DNA of 15,547 bases from Miltoncostaeales bacterium (lineage in GTDB: Bacteria > Actinomycetota > Thermoleophilia > Miltoncostaeales > Miltoncostaeaceae), in contig JAUROO010000066.1 of the NCBI GenBank assembly GCA_030829765.1, positions 1 through 15,547 on the forward strand. The letters run 5' to 3'. A program made the translations under genes and the position numbers. A model generated the notes under the pieces. It was not told the origin of the DNA. It saw only the letters and a program-made list of their open reading frames with translations, and searched no databases. This document shows positions 7,504-14,329 of this stretch, piece after piece. The stretch's first letter is position 1. Each line of letters begins with the position of its first letter.

Positions 7504-8262
7504 ATGCTCACCTCGGCGATCGTCATCGTGGCGGTCGTCGTCATCACCTGGCTGGTCAGCCTCGTGCTGCGCGACGCCAGCGTGATCGACCCCGTGTGGC
7601 CACTGGGTTTCGTGGCCGTCGCCATCACGGCATTCGTCGCCGGCTCCGGCGATGAGGGCCGCCGCCTGCTGATCCTGGTGCTGGTGGCCGTATGGGGCCT
7701 GCGCCTGTCGGGATACCTGCTGTGGCGCAATGCCGGGAAGGGCGAGGACTTCCGCTACGCGGCCATGCGCCAGCGGCGTGGCCGGAACTTCTGGATCATC
7801 AGCCTCGTCACGGTGTTCCTGCTCCAGGGCGTGCTCATGTGGATCGTGTCGCTGCCGGTGCAACTGGCCGCCGTACCCGACCGCGGCCTGGGCCTGCTGG
7901 CGCTGGCGGGCGCGGTGGCATGGGCCATCGGCATGGTGTTCGAGTCGGTGGGCGACTGGCAGCTGGCGCGCTTCCGTGCCGACCCCGGCAACCGCGGAAA
8001 GGTTCTCGATACCGGCCTGTGGCGCTACACGCGCCATCCGAACTACTTCGGCGACTTCATGGTGTGGTGGGGCGTCTACCTCATCGCGGCCGAGAGCGGC
8101 GCGGGCGCATGGGGGTTCGCGGGCCCGGTGCTCATGACCATCCTGCTCGTGAAGGTCTCCGGCGCGGGGCTCCTGGAGAAGGACATCGGGCAACGACGCC
8201 CCGGCTACGCCGAGTACGTGCGGCGCACCAGCGGGTTCCTGCCGCGCCCCCCGCGCCCGTAG
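7504..8262 (+). CDS. DUF1295 family membrane protein (steroid 5-alpha-reductase-like fold)
   Basis: A 252-residue polytopic membrane protein. It carries the family's conserved pieces: SVIDPVWPLGF near residue 30, WGLRLSGYLLWRN, EDFRYAAMRQ, then near the C terminus LDTGLWRYTRHPNYFGDF and LLEKDIGQRRPGYAEYVRRTSGFLP. The RHPNYFG plus R-PGY-EY-RRTS-F-P block is shared with isoprenylcysteine methyltransferase/steroid reductase C-terminal domains that bind NADPH or SAM. The gene is divergent from a CFA-type methyltransferase, a pairing I recall from other bacteria, suggesting joint work on lipid acyl chains (inference). The ATG at 7504 was chosen as the first Met before the first membrane helix; no good ribosome site precedes it. 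The frame is open far upstream but that stretch is antisense to the methyltransferase. Confidence 0.85.
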   Translation: MLTSAIVIVAVVVITWLVSLVLRDASVIDPVWPLGFVAVAITAFVAGSGDEGRRLLILVLVAVWGLRLSGYLLWRNAGKGEDFRYAAMRQRRGRNFWIISLVTVFLLQGVLMWIVSLPVQLAAVPDRGLGLLALAGAVAWAIGMVFESVGDWQLARFRADPGNRGKVLDTGLWRYTRHPNYFGDFMVWWGVYLIAAESGAGAWGFAGPVLMTILLVKVSGAGLLEKDIGQRRPGYAEYVRRTSGFLPRPPRP

Positions 8263-8265
8263 CGA

Positions 8266-8748
8266 TCAGTCGGTGGTGACGGTGCCCGGCGGCAGCAGGA
8301 TCACCGGGCAGGGGGCATGCCGTGCCAGATGGGCACTGAAGCTTCCCACCATCTTCACGGCGCGCGCCAGCGGGTCGCCATGCGAGGCGGCCACGATGGC
8401 ATCCACGTCGTTGTCCCCGGCCCAGCGCACCACGGCATCGGGCGGCGAGTCGGCATCGTGCGGGTCGAGCATCACCGGCGCGGCACCGGGCACGCCGTCG
8501 CACACGGTCTCGAGCAGCGCCTGGGCGATCTCGCGGTGGGCGCCCGAGTTGTCGCCCAGGGGCGACCCGCCGAAGGCAGTGCCGATGGCCGCCAGGAACG
8601 ACTCGCTGAACGGCGGCCCGCCCAGCACGTGCACCACCGAGATGCGTCCGTCGTCGGCACGCACCGACTCTGCCAGCCGCACCACGGCCTCGGTGGCGGG
8701 GGAATCGTCGACGCAGGCGACCACATGCGTGAAGGGGCCGGAACTCAC
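8266..8748 (-). CDS. Universal stress protein (UspA family)
   Basis: A 160-residue single-domain USP. It begins THVVACVDDSPATEAVVRLA (beta1 and the Asp-containing loop), has RISVVHVLGG as beta2, VDAIVAASHG in the middle, and ends with SHGDPLARAVKMVGSFSAHLARHAPCPVILLP, a recognisable but not perfect version of the G-x2-G-x9-G-S nucleotide-binding signature followed by the usual cPV-hydrophobic strand. ATP binding is therefore possible. The start is GTG 8748, six nt after TACCCT, giving a leaderless transcript; an ORF extension upstream is rejected because it crosses the promoter and lacks USP sequence. It converges on the DUF1295 gene with a 3-nt gap and is the one convergent pair here that does not share CTAG (its stop is TGA). 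Confidence 0.88.
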   Translation of the reverse strand: MSSGPFTHVVACVDDSPATEAVVRLAESVRADDGRISVVHVLGGPPFSESFLAAIGTAFGGSPLGDNSGAHREIAQALLETVCDGVPGAAPVMLDPHDADSPPDAVVRWAGDNDVDAIVAASHGDPLARAVKMVGSFSAHLARHAPCPVILLPPGTVTTD

Positions 8749-8754
8749 GGCATC

Positions 8755-8760
8755 AGGGTA
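8755..8760 (-). promoter_or_regulatory. -10 element TACCCT of the universal stress gene
   Basis: TACCCT on the minus strand is followed by six nt and then GTG 8748, placing predicted +1 on the first base of the start codon. No -35 hexamer is apparent. The plus strand across the same TA reads TAACCG, without a final T. Confidence 0.5.
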
Positions 8761-8804
8761 ACCGGACGGCCCGGGCGTGGCCCCGGGTGGCCCGGGGCAC
8801 CGGG

Positions 8805-8810
8805 TAGCAT
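8805..8810 (+). promoter_or_regulatory. -10 element TAGCAT before the acidic protein / kinase operon
   Basis: TAGCAT is followed by eight nt (CCCCGGGG) and ATG 8819. With the last T as -7, +1 falls at about 8817, two nt before the ATG, so the first gene of the two-gene operon would be leaderless. Confidence 0.5.
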
Positions 8811-8818
8811 CCCCGGGG

Positions 8819-9634
8819 ATGGGTCTGAGAAAGCGCTTCCTCGTCGTAGTGGTGGGCGTGCCCGGCAGCCCGGCCGAGGCGCAGCGCAGCGAGGTGGGAC
8901 GCTTCCGCAGCCTCGGCGCGGCCGAGGAGGCCGGGCGCGACGAGTGGAAGCGCATCCTGTTCGTTCATGCCCCGCACGTGGAGCGGTACCGGATCGTGGT
9001 GGAGGACGACGGCGTGGAGGTGGCCGATGTCCCCATGCCCGAGTTGCCGGCGGATGCCGCCCCGGGCATCCTCGATGAGACGGTCACGCCGCTCGGCGCG
9101 AGCGTCGGGGCACTCGGCGAGCCGATCGACCCCGACAGCGCCGACCATGCCGATGGGGCGGACGCCGCTGGGGAAGCCGGCGAGGAGGGGAACGGCTCAG
9201 CGCCGGAGGCCGCGGCAGCCGATTCGGCCGACAAGCCCGCTGTGGCCGACGCCCCGGATGCCGCCGACACCGCCTCCGGCCCGGGATCCGCGCCGGAGGG
9301 GATCCAGGCGACCGGCGAGCTCACGGTGGTGCAGGACGAGCCCGACGAGCTTGCCGCAACCGGCGAGCACAAGGGCATGGCGGACGAGGTGGCCGCCGAT
9401 GACGTGGCCGCCACCGGCGAGGTGCCGGTGATCGCGTCGGCGGAAGACGACGCCCCGGGCAAGGGCGGCGATGGCGACGGCCCACCGCCCGCGCCGCGGC
9501 CGGCGCTGGAGGTCGAGGACCCGCCCGACGGCCCGGTGCCCGACGACATCATCCAGCGCTTCGCCCAGATGGTGGAGGCCGAGGAGCAGCGCGCCGCCGA
9601 GCGATCGGCCCGCGACCGTGACAACGGGGGCTGA
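8819..9634 (+). CDS. Acidic low-complexity protein of unknown function
   Basis: 271 residues starting at ATG 8819. Residues 1-75 look folded: a basic start (MGLRKRF), a hydrophobic strand LVVVVGV, then KRILFVHAPHVERYRIVVEDDGVEVADV. Residues ~78-230 are dominated by Ala, Asp, Glu, Gly and Pro and should be disordered; inside are three copies of ATGE (164-167, 180-183, 198-201), each in a similar acidic setting. The C terminus (PDDIIQRFAQMVEAEEQRAAERSARDR) is a predicted charged helix. I recognise no family. Its end overlaps the start of the histidine kinase by 17 nt, so translation is probably coupled and it may act with the kinase. The hydrophobic start is too short to call a signal peptide with confidence. 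Confidence 0.7.
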   Translation: MGLRKRFLVVVVGVPGSPAEAQRSEVGRFRSLGAAEEAGRDEWKRILFVHAPHVERYRIVVEDDGVEVADVPMPELPADAAPGILDETVTPLGASVGALGEPIDPDSADHADGADAAGEAGEEGNGSAPEAAAADSADKPAVADAPDAADTASGPGSAPEGIQATGELTVVQDEPDELAATGEHKGMADEVAADDVAATGEVPVIASAEDDAPGKGGDGDGPPPAPRPALEVEDPPDGPVPDDIIQRFAQMVEAEEQRAAERSARDRDNGG

Positions 9635-11183
9635 TCCCGCAGGGCGCGACCGCGGCCTGGCGCGCCTGTGGGGCCTCGTGGCCCGGGGCGCACCCCCCGA
9701 CGAGATCGAGACCGCGATCTGCCAGGAGGCGGTGGCACTCACCGGGGCCGCGGATGCCCTGCTCGCCCGCGCGGACGATCCCGGGCCCGACGGGCTCCTC
9801 GCCCGCGCGGCGGTGCAGGTGGGACGGGTAGCCGAGGAGGCCTCGGCTTCCGGCACCAGCGCGATGGCGGTGGCACTGGGCCCGGACGGCGCCGGCGACA
9901 CGGCGCTCGTGGTGCACGCGCCCCCCGGCACATCCCTGAATCCCGCGGCCGCGGAATCGCTGGCGCGGCTGGGGCTGGTCGCCGGCGTGGGGATCGCCGG
10001 TGCCCGGGCCGTGGAGCGCACATCCCGGCTCGTGGAGAGCGGAATGGCCATCGGCAGCGGGCTCGACGTGGACCTCGTGCTGCAGCGCCTGGTGGAGTCG
10101 GCGCGGCGGGTGGTCGGCGCCCGCTACGCCGCGCTGGGCGTGCTGGACCCCGCCGGGAGCGGCCTCTCCCGCTTCGTGTGGTCGGGCATCGACGACCTGA
10201 CCGCCATGAACATCGGCCGGCTGCCCGGGGGGCGCGGACTGCTGGGCCGCCTCATCACCGATCCGCGCCCGTTGCGCGTAGATGACATCACCGCGCACGC
10301 CTCGTCTGCCGGGCTCCCCCCGGGACACCCGCCGATGCGCACCTTCCTGGGCGTTCCCGTGCGCCTGGGCGACGAGGTGTACGGCAACCTCTACCTCACC
10401 GACCGCGAGGGCGGGCCGTTCACCGAGGACGACGAGCGGCTGGCGCTGGTGCTGGCCGCCCAGGCCGCGGTGGCCATCGCCAACTCGCGGTCCGCCGCCG
10501 CCGAGCGGGCCCGGCTGGCCGAGTCGGCGGAACTCGCGGCCGCCCGCGAGCGCCAGGAGGCCGCGGCGGAGGGCCACCGGCGCGCAATCCAGGCGCAGGA
10601 GGCCGAGCGCACGCGGGTGGCCCGTGAACTGCACGACGAGACCGGGCAGGTGCTCACCGCCGTCGCGCTCGAGCTACGCGCGCTGGAGGAGCACGTGGAC
10701 GCCGTCGGGCGCGACCGCCTCGCCGCGGCCCGGAGGTCGCTGGCGGAGGCCACGGGGGCACTCCGCGACCTGGCGCTGCGCCTGCGGCCGTCGGGACTCG
10801 CCGAGCACGGACTGGAGAGCGCCATCGACCGGCAGGCCGATCGCCTGCGCGAGCAGCCCGGCATGCAGGTGGACGTGTCGGTGGGCGCGCTTCCCGGACT
10901 GGGCGACGAGGCCGGGGTCACGATCTTCCGCGTGGTGCAGGAGGCCCTCACCAACATCCAGCGCCACGCGGATGCGCATCACGTGAGCGTGCTCGTGCGC
11001 GGCATGCCGGGGCGCGTGCGCCTGGTGGTGGAGGATGACGGCATGGGGTTCGACCCCGCGGCATCCACCGACCGCCTCGGGCTCAGCGGAATCCGCGAAC
11101 GCGTCGCGCTGCTCCACGGCACGGTCGGCATCGAGTCGTCCCCCGGGCGGGGGACGACGCTGGTGGTGGAGATCCCGGCCTAG
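9618..11183 (+). CDS. GAF-domain sensor histidine kinase (DevS/NarL-partner type, HisKA_3)
   Basis: 521 residues from GTG 9618, no membrane helix, so a soluble sensor. The N-terminal ~135 residues look like a degenerate GAF domain. A clear GAF follows (about 146-290): RRVVGARYAALGVLD, IGRLPGGRGLLGRLI, HPPMRTFLGVPVR, DEVYGNLYLTDREGGPFTEDDE, very close in pattern to DevS/DosS GAF domains. A charged coiled coil (290-330) leads to the HisKA_3 dimerisation helix with phospho-accepting His339 in ARELHDETGQ, then the HATPase: N box EALTNIQRHADA (442-453), G1 box EDDGMGFDP, G2 box GLSGIRERV and GRGTTLVVEIP. Members phosphorylate NarL-type response regulators; none lies in this window. Whether a heme or other ligand binds the GAF cannot be told. 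Its TAG shares CTAG with the next gene. Confidence 0.88.
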   Translation: MTTGADPAGRDRGLARLWGLVARGAPPDEIETAICQEAVALTGAADALLARADDPGPDGLLARAAVQVGRVAEEASASGTSAMAVALGPDGAGDTALVVHAPPGTSLNPAAAESLARLGLVAGVGIAGARAVERTSRLVESGMAIGSGLDVDLVLQRLVESARRVVGARYAALGVLDPAGSGLSRFVWSGIDDLTAMNIGRLPGGRGLLGRLITDPRPLRVDDITAHASSAGLPPGHPPMRTFLGVPVRLGDEVYGNLYLTDREGGPFTEDDERLALVLAAQAAVAIANSRSAAAERARLAESAELAAARERQEAAAEGHRRAIQAQEAERTRVARELHDETGQVLTAVALELRALEEHVDAVGRDRLAAARRSLAEATGALRDLALRLRPSGLAEHGLESAIDRQADRLREQPGMQVDVSVGALPGLGDEAGVTIFRVVQEALTNIQRHADAHHVSVLVRGMPGRVRLVVEDDGMGFDPAASTDRLGLSGIRERVALLHGTVGIESSPGRGTTLVVEIPA

Positions 11184-11371
11184 ACGGGGGCGGCCGCGTC
11201 GGCGCGGTCGCGCAGCATCATCATGCGCTCCCAGGCCTTTTCCTCGGCGGCCGCGTGCGAGTCCGCATCGGCGTAGAGGTGCGATCCACGCGATATGGCC
11301 AGGTAGTCGGCCTTCGCGCGCTCCAGTTCCTCATGGGCGTTCCGGAACTGATAGGCGACGTCAGCGGTCAT
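11180..11371 (-). CDS. Small helical protein of unknown function (63 aa)
   Basis: The ATG at 11371 overlaps the metallophosphoesterase stop as ATGA, and GGAGG lies about 9 nt upstream. The product is hydrophilic, rich in Ala, Asp, Glu and Arg, and looks like two helices (about 8-27 and 36-60) without Cys or membrane segment. Its place as third gene behind fabI and the phosphoesterase, and its stop sharing CTAG with the kinase, argue for a real gene despite its length. No family is recognised. Confidence 0.65.
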   Translation of the reverse strand: MTADVAYQFRNAHEELERAKADYLAISRGSHLYADADSHAAAEEKAWERMMMLRDRADAAAPV

Positions 11372-12051
11372 CTCGGCAGTCCTCCCGCGTCGGGGTCGTC
11401 CATGCCAGAACCATAGTGGCCCGGCCGGACATCACGCAGCAGCACGCGCCGTGCGCGCATGCCCTCCGGACCCACCTCGATCAGCCCCACTGCGGAGGCC
11501 CTGTCATCCGGTGTCAGTCCCCTCCGGAAGCGCAGGTAGGCGCGCCCCTTCAGCCCAGTGCGCTCGCTCACGTCGCGCTCCTCGGGGATGTACACGGCGC
11601 CCGGCGAGAACACGCGGGTTCCGCGCACCTCGGTATCCACCGGCATGTGCAGATGGCCATGCACGATCATGTCCACGGGGCCGAGTCGGCGGCGCATATG
11701 GCGGTGCAGGCCGAGCAGCACGGCGCGGCGCCGGGCGAGGCTCAGCGCCGCCGCGGGCGTCTCGATGGCGCGCGACCGACGCCCGTGCACCAGGCCGATG
11801 CGCCGCCCGCGCACCACCACCACGCGCTCGCGGGGGAGATCGATACCCGCCAGGCGGTCGTGGTCCCCCTGCACGGCCACCACCGGGGCGATCCGCCCCA
11901 GACGCTCCAGCACAGACATGCAGGTGATGTCGCCCGCATGCAGGATCAGGTCACACCCCCCGAGTGCCGCCGAAACGGTCGCGGGGAGATCGGGAAGGGT
12001 CTCGCCGACGTGCGTGTCGGCCACCACGCCGATGCGGACGGGGCCGCTCAG
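11368..12051 (-). CDS. YfcE/MJ0936-like calcineurin-type metallophosphoesterase
   Basis: About 227 residues. Metal-binding motifs appear in order: D-T-H in VVADTHVGE (Asp12, His14), GD in LHAGDIT (40-41), GDHD (62-65) where most relatives have G-N-H/C-D/E, VHG (His89), and GHLH (His133, His135). Such enzymes bind two divalent metals and hydrolyse phosphodiesters; the substrate is open. The start is uncertain. No ATG or GTG lies where the fold begins; the CTG at 12051 forms a CTGA overlap with the fabI stop and keeps strand beta1 (VRIGVVADTH), whereas the first downstream GTG (12027) cuts into that strand. Upstream in-frame starts would lie deep in fabI. It ends in an ATGA overlap with the small gene, so the three genes form one operon. 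Confidence 0.8.
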   Translation of the reverse strand: MSGPVRIGVVADTHVGETLPDLPATVSAALGGCDLILHAGDITCMSVLERLGRIAPVVAVQGDHDRLAGIDLPRERVVVVRGRRIGLVHGRRSRAIETPAAALSLARRRAVLLGLHRHMRRRLGPVDMIVHGHLHMPVDTEVRGTRVFSPGAVYIPEERDVSERTGLKGRAYLRFRRGLTPDDRASAVGLIEVGPEGMRARRVLLRDVRPGHYGSGMDDPDAGGLPR

Positions 12052-12830
12052 ATCGCCATGGCGTGGTACCCGGCATCCACGTGAAGGGTCTCGCCGGTCA
12101 CCGCGCGGGCCATGTCGGAGCACAGGAACACCGCGGCGTCGGCCACCTCGTCGGCGTCGATCGCACGCCGCAGCGGCGAGCGCTCGATGGCGTTGTCCAC
12201 CATGTCGCCGAACCCGGGAATGCCCCTCGCGGCGAGCGTGCGCACCGGCCCTGCGGACAGGGCGTTCACGCGCACGTTGTCGGGGCCCATGTCCCACGCC
12301 AGGTAGCGCACGATCGACTCGAGCGTCGACTTCGCGACCCCCATCACGTTGTACCCGGGTACCGCGCGCTCTGCGGCCACGTAACTGAGGGTGACGATCG
12401 CGCCTCCGCCGGCCTGCCGCATGTGGGGCTCCACGCGCTCCGCCAGGCGCTTGAGCGACCACGACGAGATCTCCAGCGACAACTGGAACCCGTCGTCCGA
12501 GACGTCCATGAAGCGGCCGCCCAGGTCCTCGACCTTCCCGAAGGCGACGGCATGGACGAGGATGTCGATGCCCCCCAGGGCCGCGGCCGCGCCCTCCACG
12601 GCCGCGTCCAGCTGCGCGGCATCGGTGACGTCCAGCGGCAGAACCGGCACGGGCCCATTTGTGAGCTCGCCGGCGAGCTTCCCGACGTCCTTCTCCACGC
12701 GCTCCCCCTGGAAGGTCAGCGCCACGCGCGCACCCTGCGCGTCCAGCGCGCGGGCGATGGCCCACGCGATGCTCCGCTTGTTCGCCACCCCGATCACCAG
12801 CGCGCGCTTGCCCTCGACGATCCCGCTCAC
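12048..12830 (-). CDS. fabI: Enoyl-[acyl-carrier-protein] reductase (NADH), FabI type
   Basis: 260 residues, the usual FabI length. It performs the last reduction of each fatty-acid elongation round (trans-2-enoyl-ACP to acyl-ACP). Diagnostic features: the N-terminal nucleotide site GKRALVIGVANKRSIAWAIA, HAVAFG at the cofactor edge, the catalytic set Tyr150-x6-...-Tyr160-NVMGVAK-Lys167 inside LSYVAAERAVPGYNVMGVAK, then NALSAGPVRTLAARGI and the C-terminal AVFLCSDMARAVTGETLHVDAGY. The GTG at 12830 follows GGGGGA and gives the N terminus expected for the family (SGIVEGKRALV); GTG 12842 with GGAG just upstream is an alternative adding four residues. First gene of a three-gene operon, divergent from copCD through a shared palindromic promoter. 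Confidence 0.93.
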   Translation of the reverse strand: MSGIVEGKRALVIGVANKRSIAWAIARALDAQGARVALTFQGERVEKDVGKLAGELTNGPVPVLPLDVTDAAQLDAAVEGAAAALGGIDILVHAVAFGKVEDLGGRFMDVSDDGFQLSLEISSWSLKRLAERVEPHMRQAGGGAIVTLSYVAAERAVPGYNVMGVAKSTLESIVRYLAWDMGPDNVRVNALSAGPVRTLAARGIPGFGDMVDNAIERSPLRRAIDADEVADAAVFLCSDMARAVTGETLHVDAGYHAMAI

Positions 12831-12858
12831 CGCATCCCCCACGTTCTCCGGCTGACCG

Positions 12859-12876
12859 CCGCAGGCTAGCCTGCGG
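12859..12876. promoter_or_regulatory. 18-bp palindrome carrying -10 elements of both fabI and copCD
   Basis: CCGCAGGCTAGCCTGCGG is a perfect palindrome. It contains TAGCCT on the plus strand (12867-12872) and the identical TAGCCT on the minus strand (12868 to 12863), sharing the central TA. Predicted +1 is ~12879 for copCD (2 nt before its GTG) and ~12856 for fabI (14-26 nt leader with GGAGA or GGGGGA). The symmetry could also serve as an operator for a dimeric regulator. Confidence 0.5.
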
Positions 12877-12880
12877 AACC

Positions 12881-14329
12881 GTGCGATTCCCGGGCCGCGC
12901 CATGCCAGCCATCCTCGCGGCCCTCGCCGCGCTCCTCCTCGCCACGCTCGTGCTGGCACCGCGCGCGGAGGCCCATGCGGTGGTGAACGAGATCACGCCC
13001 GCGGACCGCCAGCGCCTCGATACCGGCCCCGAGGCGGTGACCATCCGCTTCTCCGAACCCGTACAGCTGCTGCGCCCCGAAGACCTCACGGTGGTGGATG
13101 CCACGGGCAACCCCGCGGTATCGGGTGCGGGCGAAGTGCTGGCCAACGACGCGTCGGTGGCCGAGGTGCCCGTCGAGCCGCGCCTGCCACCTGGCACCTA
13201 CACGGTGCGGTGGCGCGTGGTGTCGGCCGACGGCCACATCATCCCCGGGGCCACGGTGTTCGCCGTGGGCGACGTCCCGCTGACGGCGCCGTACCTCGGT
13301 GGGCCGGGCGGCGGAACCGGGCCCACCGAGACCAGCGCATGGGCGGTGACCGCGCGATGGGTCGAACTGGTGGGCATCGGTGGCCTGCTCGCACTGCTGC
13401 TGTTCCGCGTGCTGGTGTGGCGCGACGCATGGACGCCCGCACCCTCCATGCCAATCCGCGAGCGCGACGCCGCCCTGTCGTGGGGCCGCGATGCCTGGTG
13501 GATCGGGTTCGGCGTTCTGGCGCTCGTGGCCCTGCTGGGCGAGGCCGCGGTGCTCGTGGTGAAGACCGCGGGATCGATGGGCACCTCGGTGTGGGCGGCC
13601 CTCGGAGACCCCGAGGGCGTGGTGCGCGTGCTGGCCGACACGCGATTCGGCGACCTCCTGCAGGTGCGCACGCTCTCGCTGTTCGTGCTTTTCGCGCTGG
13701 GCGTGTGGCGGTTCCTGGCGGAGTACCGCACCGATGCCGCACCCGCGCCCGCCGAGGCGGATGGCGGGCTGCGGCCGATGCTCATCATGCTCGTGCCGGC
13801 ACTCGTCGCCCTGGGGTCGCTATCGGCACAGGGCCACGCCAGCACCACGGCCATGCCCGCGGTGCAGGTACCGGCCGATGCCCTGCACGCGGCGCTCGCC
13901 AGCGCGTGGGTGGGTGGCCTGGCGATCCTCGTGGTGTTCCTGCTCCGGCTTCCGCGGGTGGCGGGCGGCGGCGGAAGGCGCGCCGGGGGCCTCGCCCTCG
14001 CGCGCTTCTCGTGGCTGGCGGTGATCGCCGTGGCGCTGCTGGTGGCCTCGGGAATCGTGCGGGCCATCGGCCAGATGTCATCGCCCGCCGACCTCTGGGA
14101 GACCCCCTACGGCTGGACGATCCTCGTGAAGGTGGGCCTGCTTGCGGTGGCGACGGTTCTGGGGCTCGACTCCCGGCGCATCGTGGCGGCCCTGCGGCGG
14201 CGCGGCGGCACGCCGAACACCGCAACGCTCGCCCGGGTGCGGCGGAATGCCTGGGCGGAGGTGGGGATCACCCTCGTGGTGGTGGCCTTCTCGGCCCTGC
14301 TCGTGGGCCAGGTGCCCCCCATCTCGTGA
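12881..14329 (+). CDS. CopC-CopD fusion, copper-binding/transport membrane protein
   Basis: 482 residues. A signal peptide (about 1-31) ends RAEA|HAVV, so the mature protein would begin with His32, the usual N-terminal Cu(II) ligand of CopC. The CopC domain continues to ~131: ITPADRQRLDTGPEAVTIRFSEPV, and VVSADGHIIPGATVFAVG, whose Asp117 and His119 are the other typical Cu(II) ligands. A Gly/Pro linker leads to the CopD part with about eight membrane helices, including GHAST and DALHAALASAWVGGLAILVVFLL, a standard CopD helix. CopC proteins bind copper outside the membrane and CopD is thought to pass it inward. GTG 12881 follows the TAGCCT -10 with only ~2 nt of leader. The stop overlaps the next start as GTGA. 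Confidence 0.9.
   Translation: MRFPGRAMPAILAALAALLLATLVLAPRAEAHAVVNEITPADRQRLDTGPEAVTIRFSEPVQLLRPEDLTVVDATGNPAVSGAGEVLANDASVAEVPVEPRLPPGTYTVRWRVVSADGHIIPGATVFAVGDVPLTAPYLGGPGGGTGPTETSAWAVTARWVELVGIGGLLALLLFRVLVWRDAWTPAPSMPIRERDAALSWGRDAWWIGFGVLALVALLGEAAVLVVKTAGSMGTSVWAALGDPEGVVRVLADTRFGDLLQVRTLSLFVLFALGVWRFLAEYRTDAAPAPAEADGGLRPMLIMLVPALVALGSLSAQGHASTTAMPAVQVPADALHAALASAWVGGLAILVVFLLRLPRVAGGGGRRAGGLALARFSWLAVIAVALLVASGIVRAIGQMSSPADLWETPYGWTILVKVGLLAVATVLGLDSRRIVAALRRRGGTPNTATLARVRRNAWAEVGITLVVVAFSALLVGQVPPIS

Noticed and set aside
6129..7655. 508-codon open frame on the plus strand over the NlpC/P60 end and the methyltransferase
   Set aside because: The opposite strand carries an unmistakable SAM methyltransferase; the translation here is Arg/His/Ala-rich with no motif.
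12541..12560. Ala instead of Gly in the HAVAFG loop of FabI as a triclosan-resistance mark
   Set aside because: Other natural FabI proteins (for example of the Bacillus type) also have Ala here, so no resistance can be inferred.
3100..12890. -35 hexamers for the predicted promoters
   Set aside because: Checked 16-18 bp upstream of each -10 element; no TTGACA-like or other shared hexamer was found, so none is annotated.
12052..13197. Long N-terminal extension of the metallophosphoesterase frame
   Set aside because: It runs through fabI in another frame and across the divergent promoter into copCD; its translation is Arg/Gly-rich without domains.
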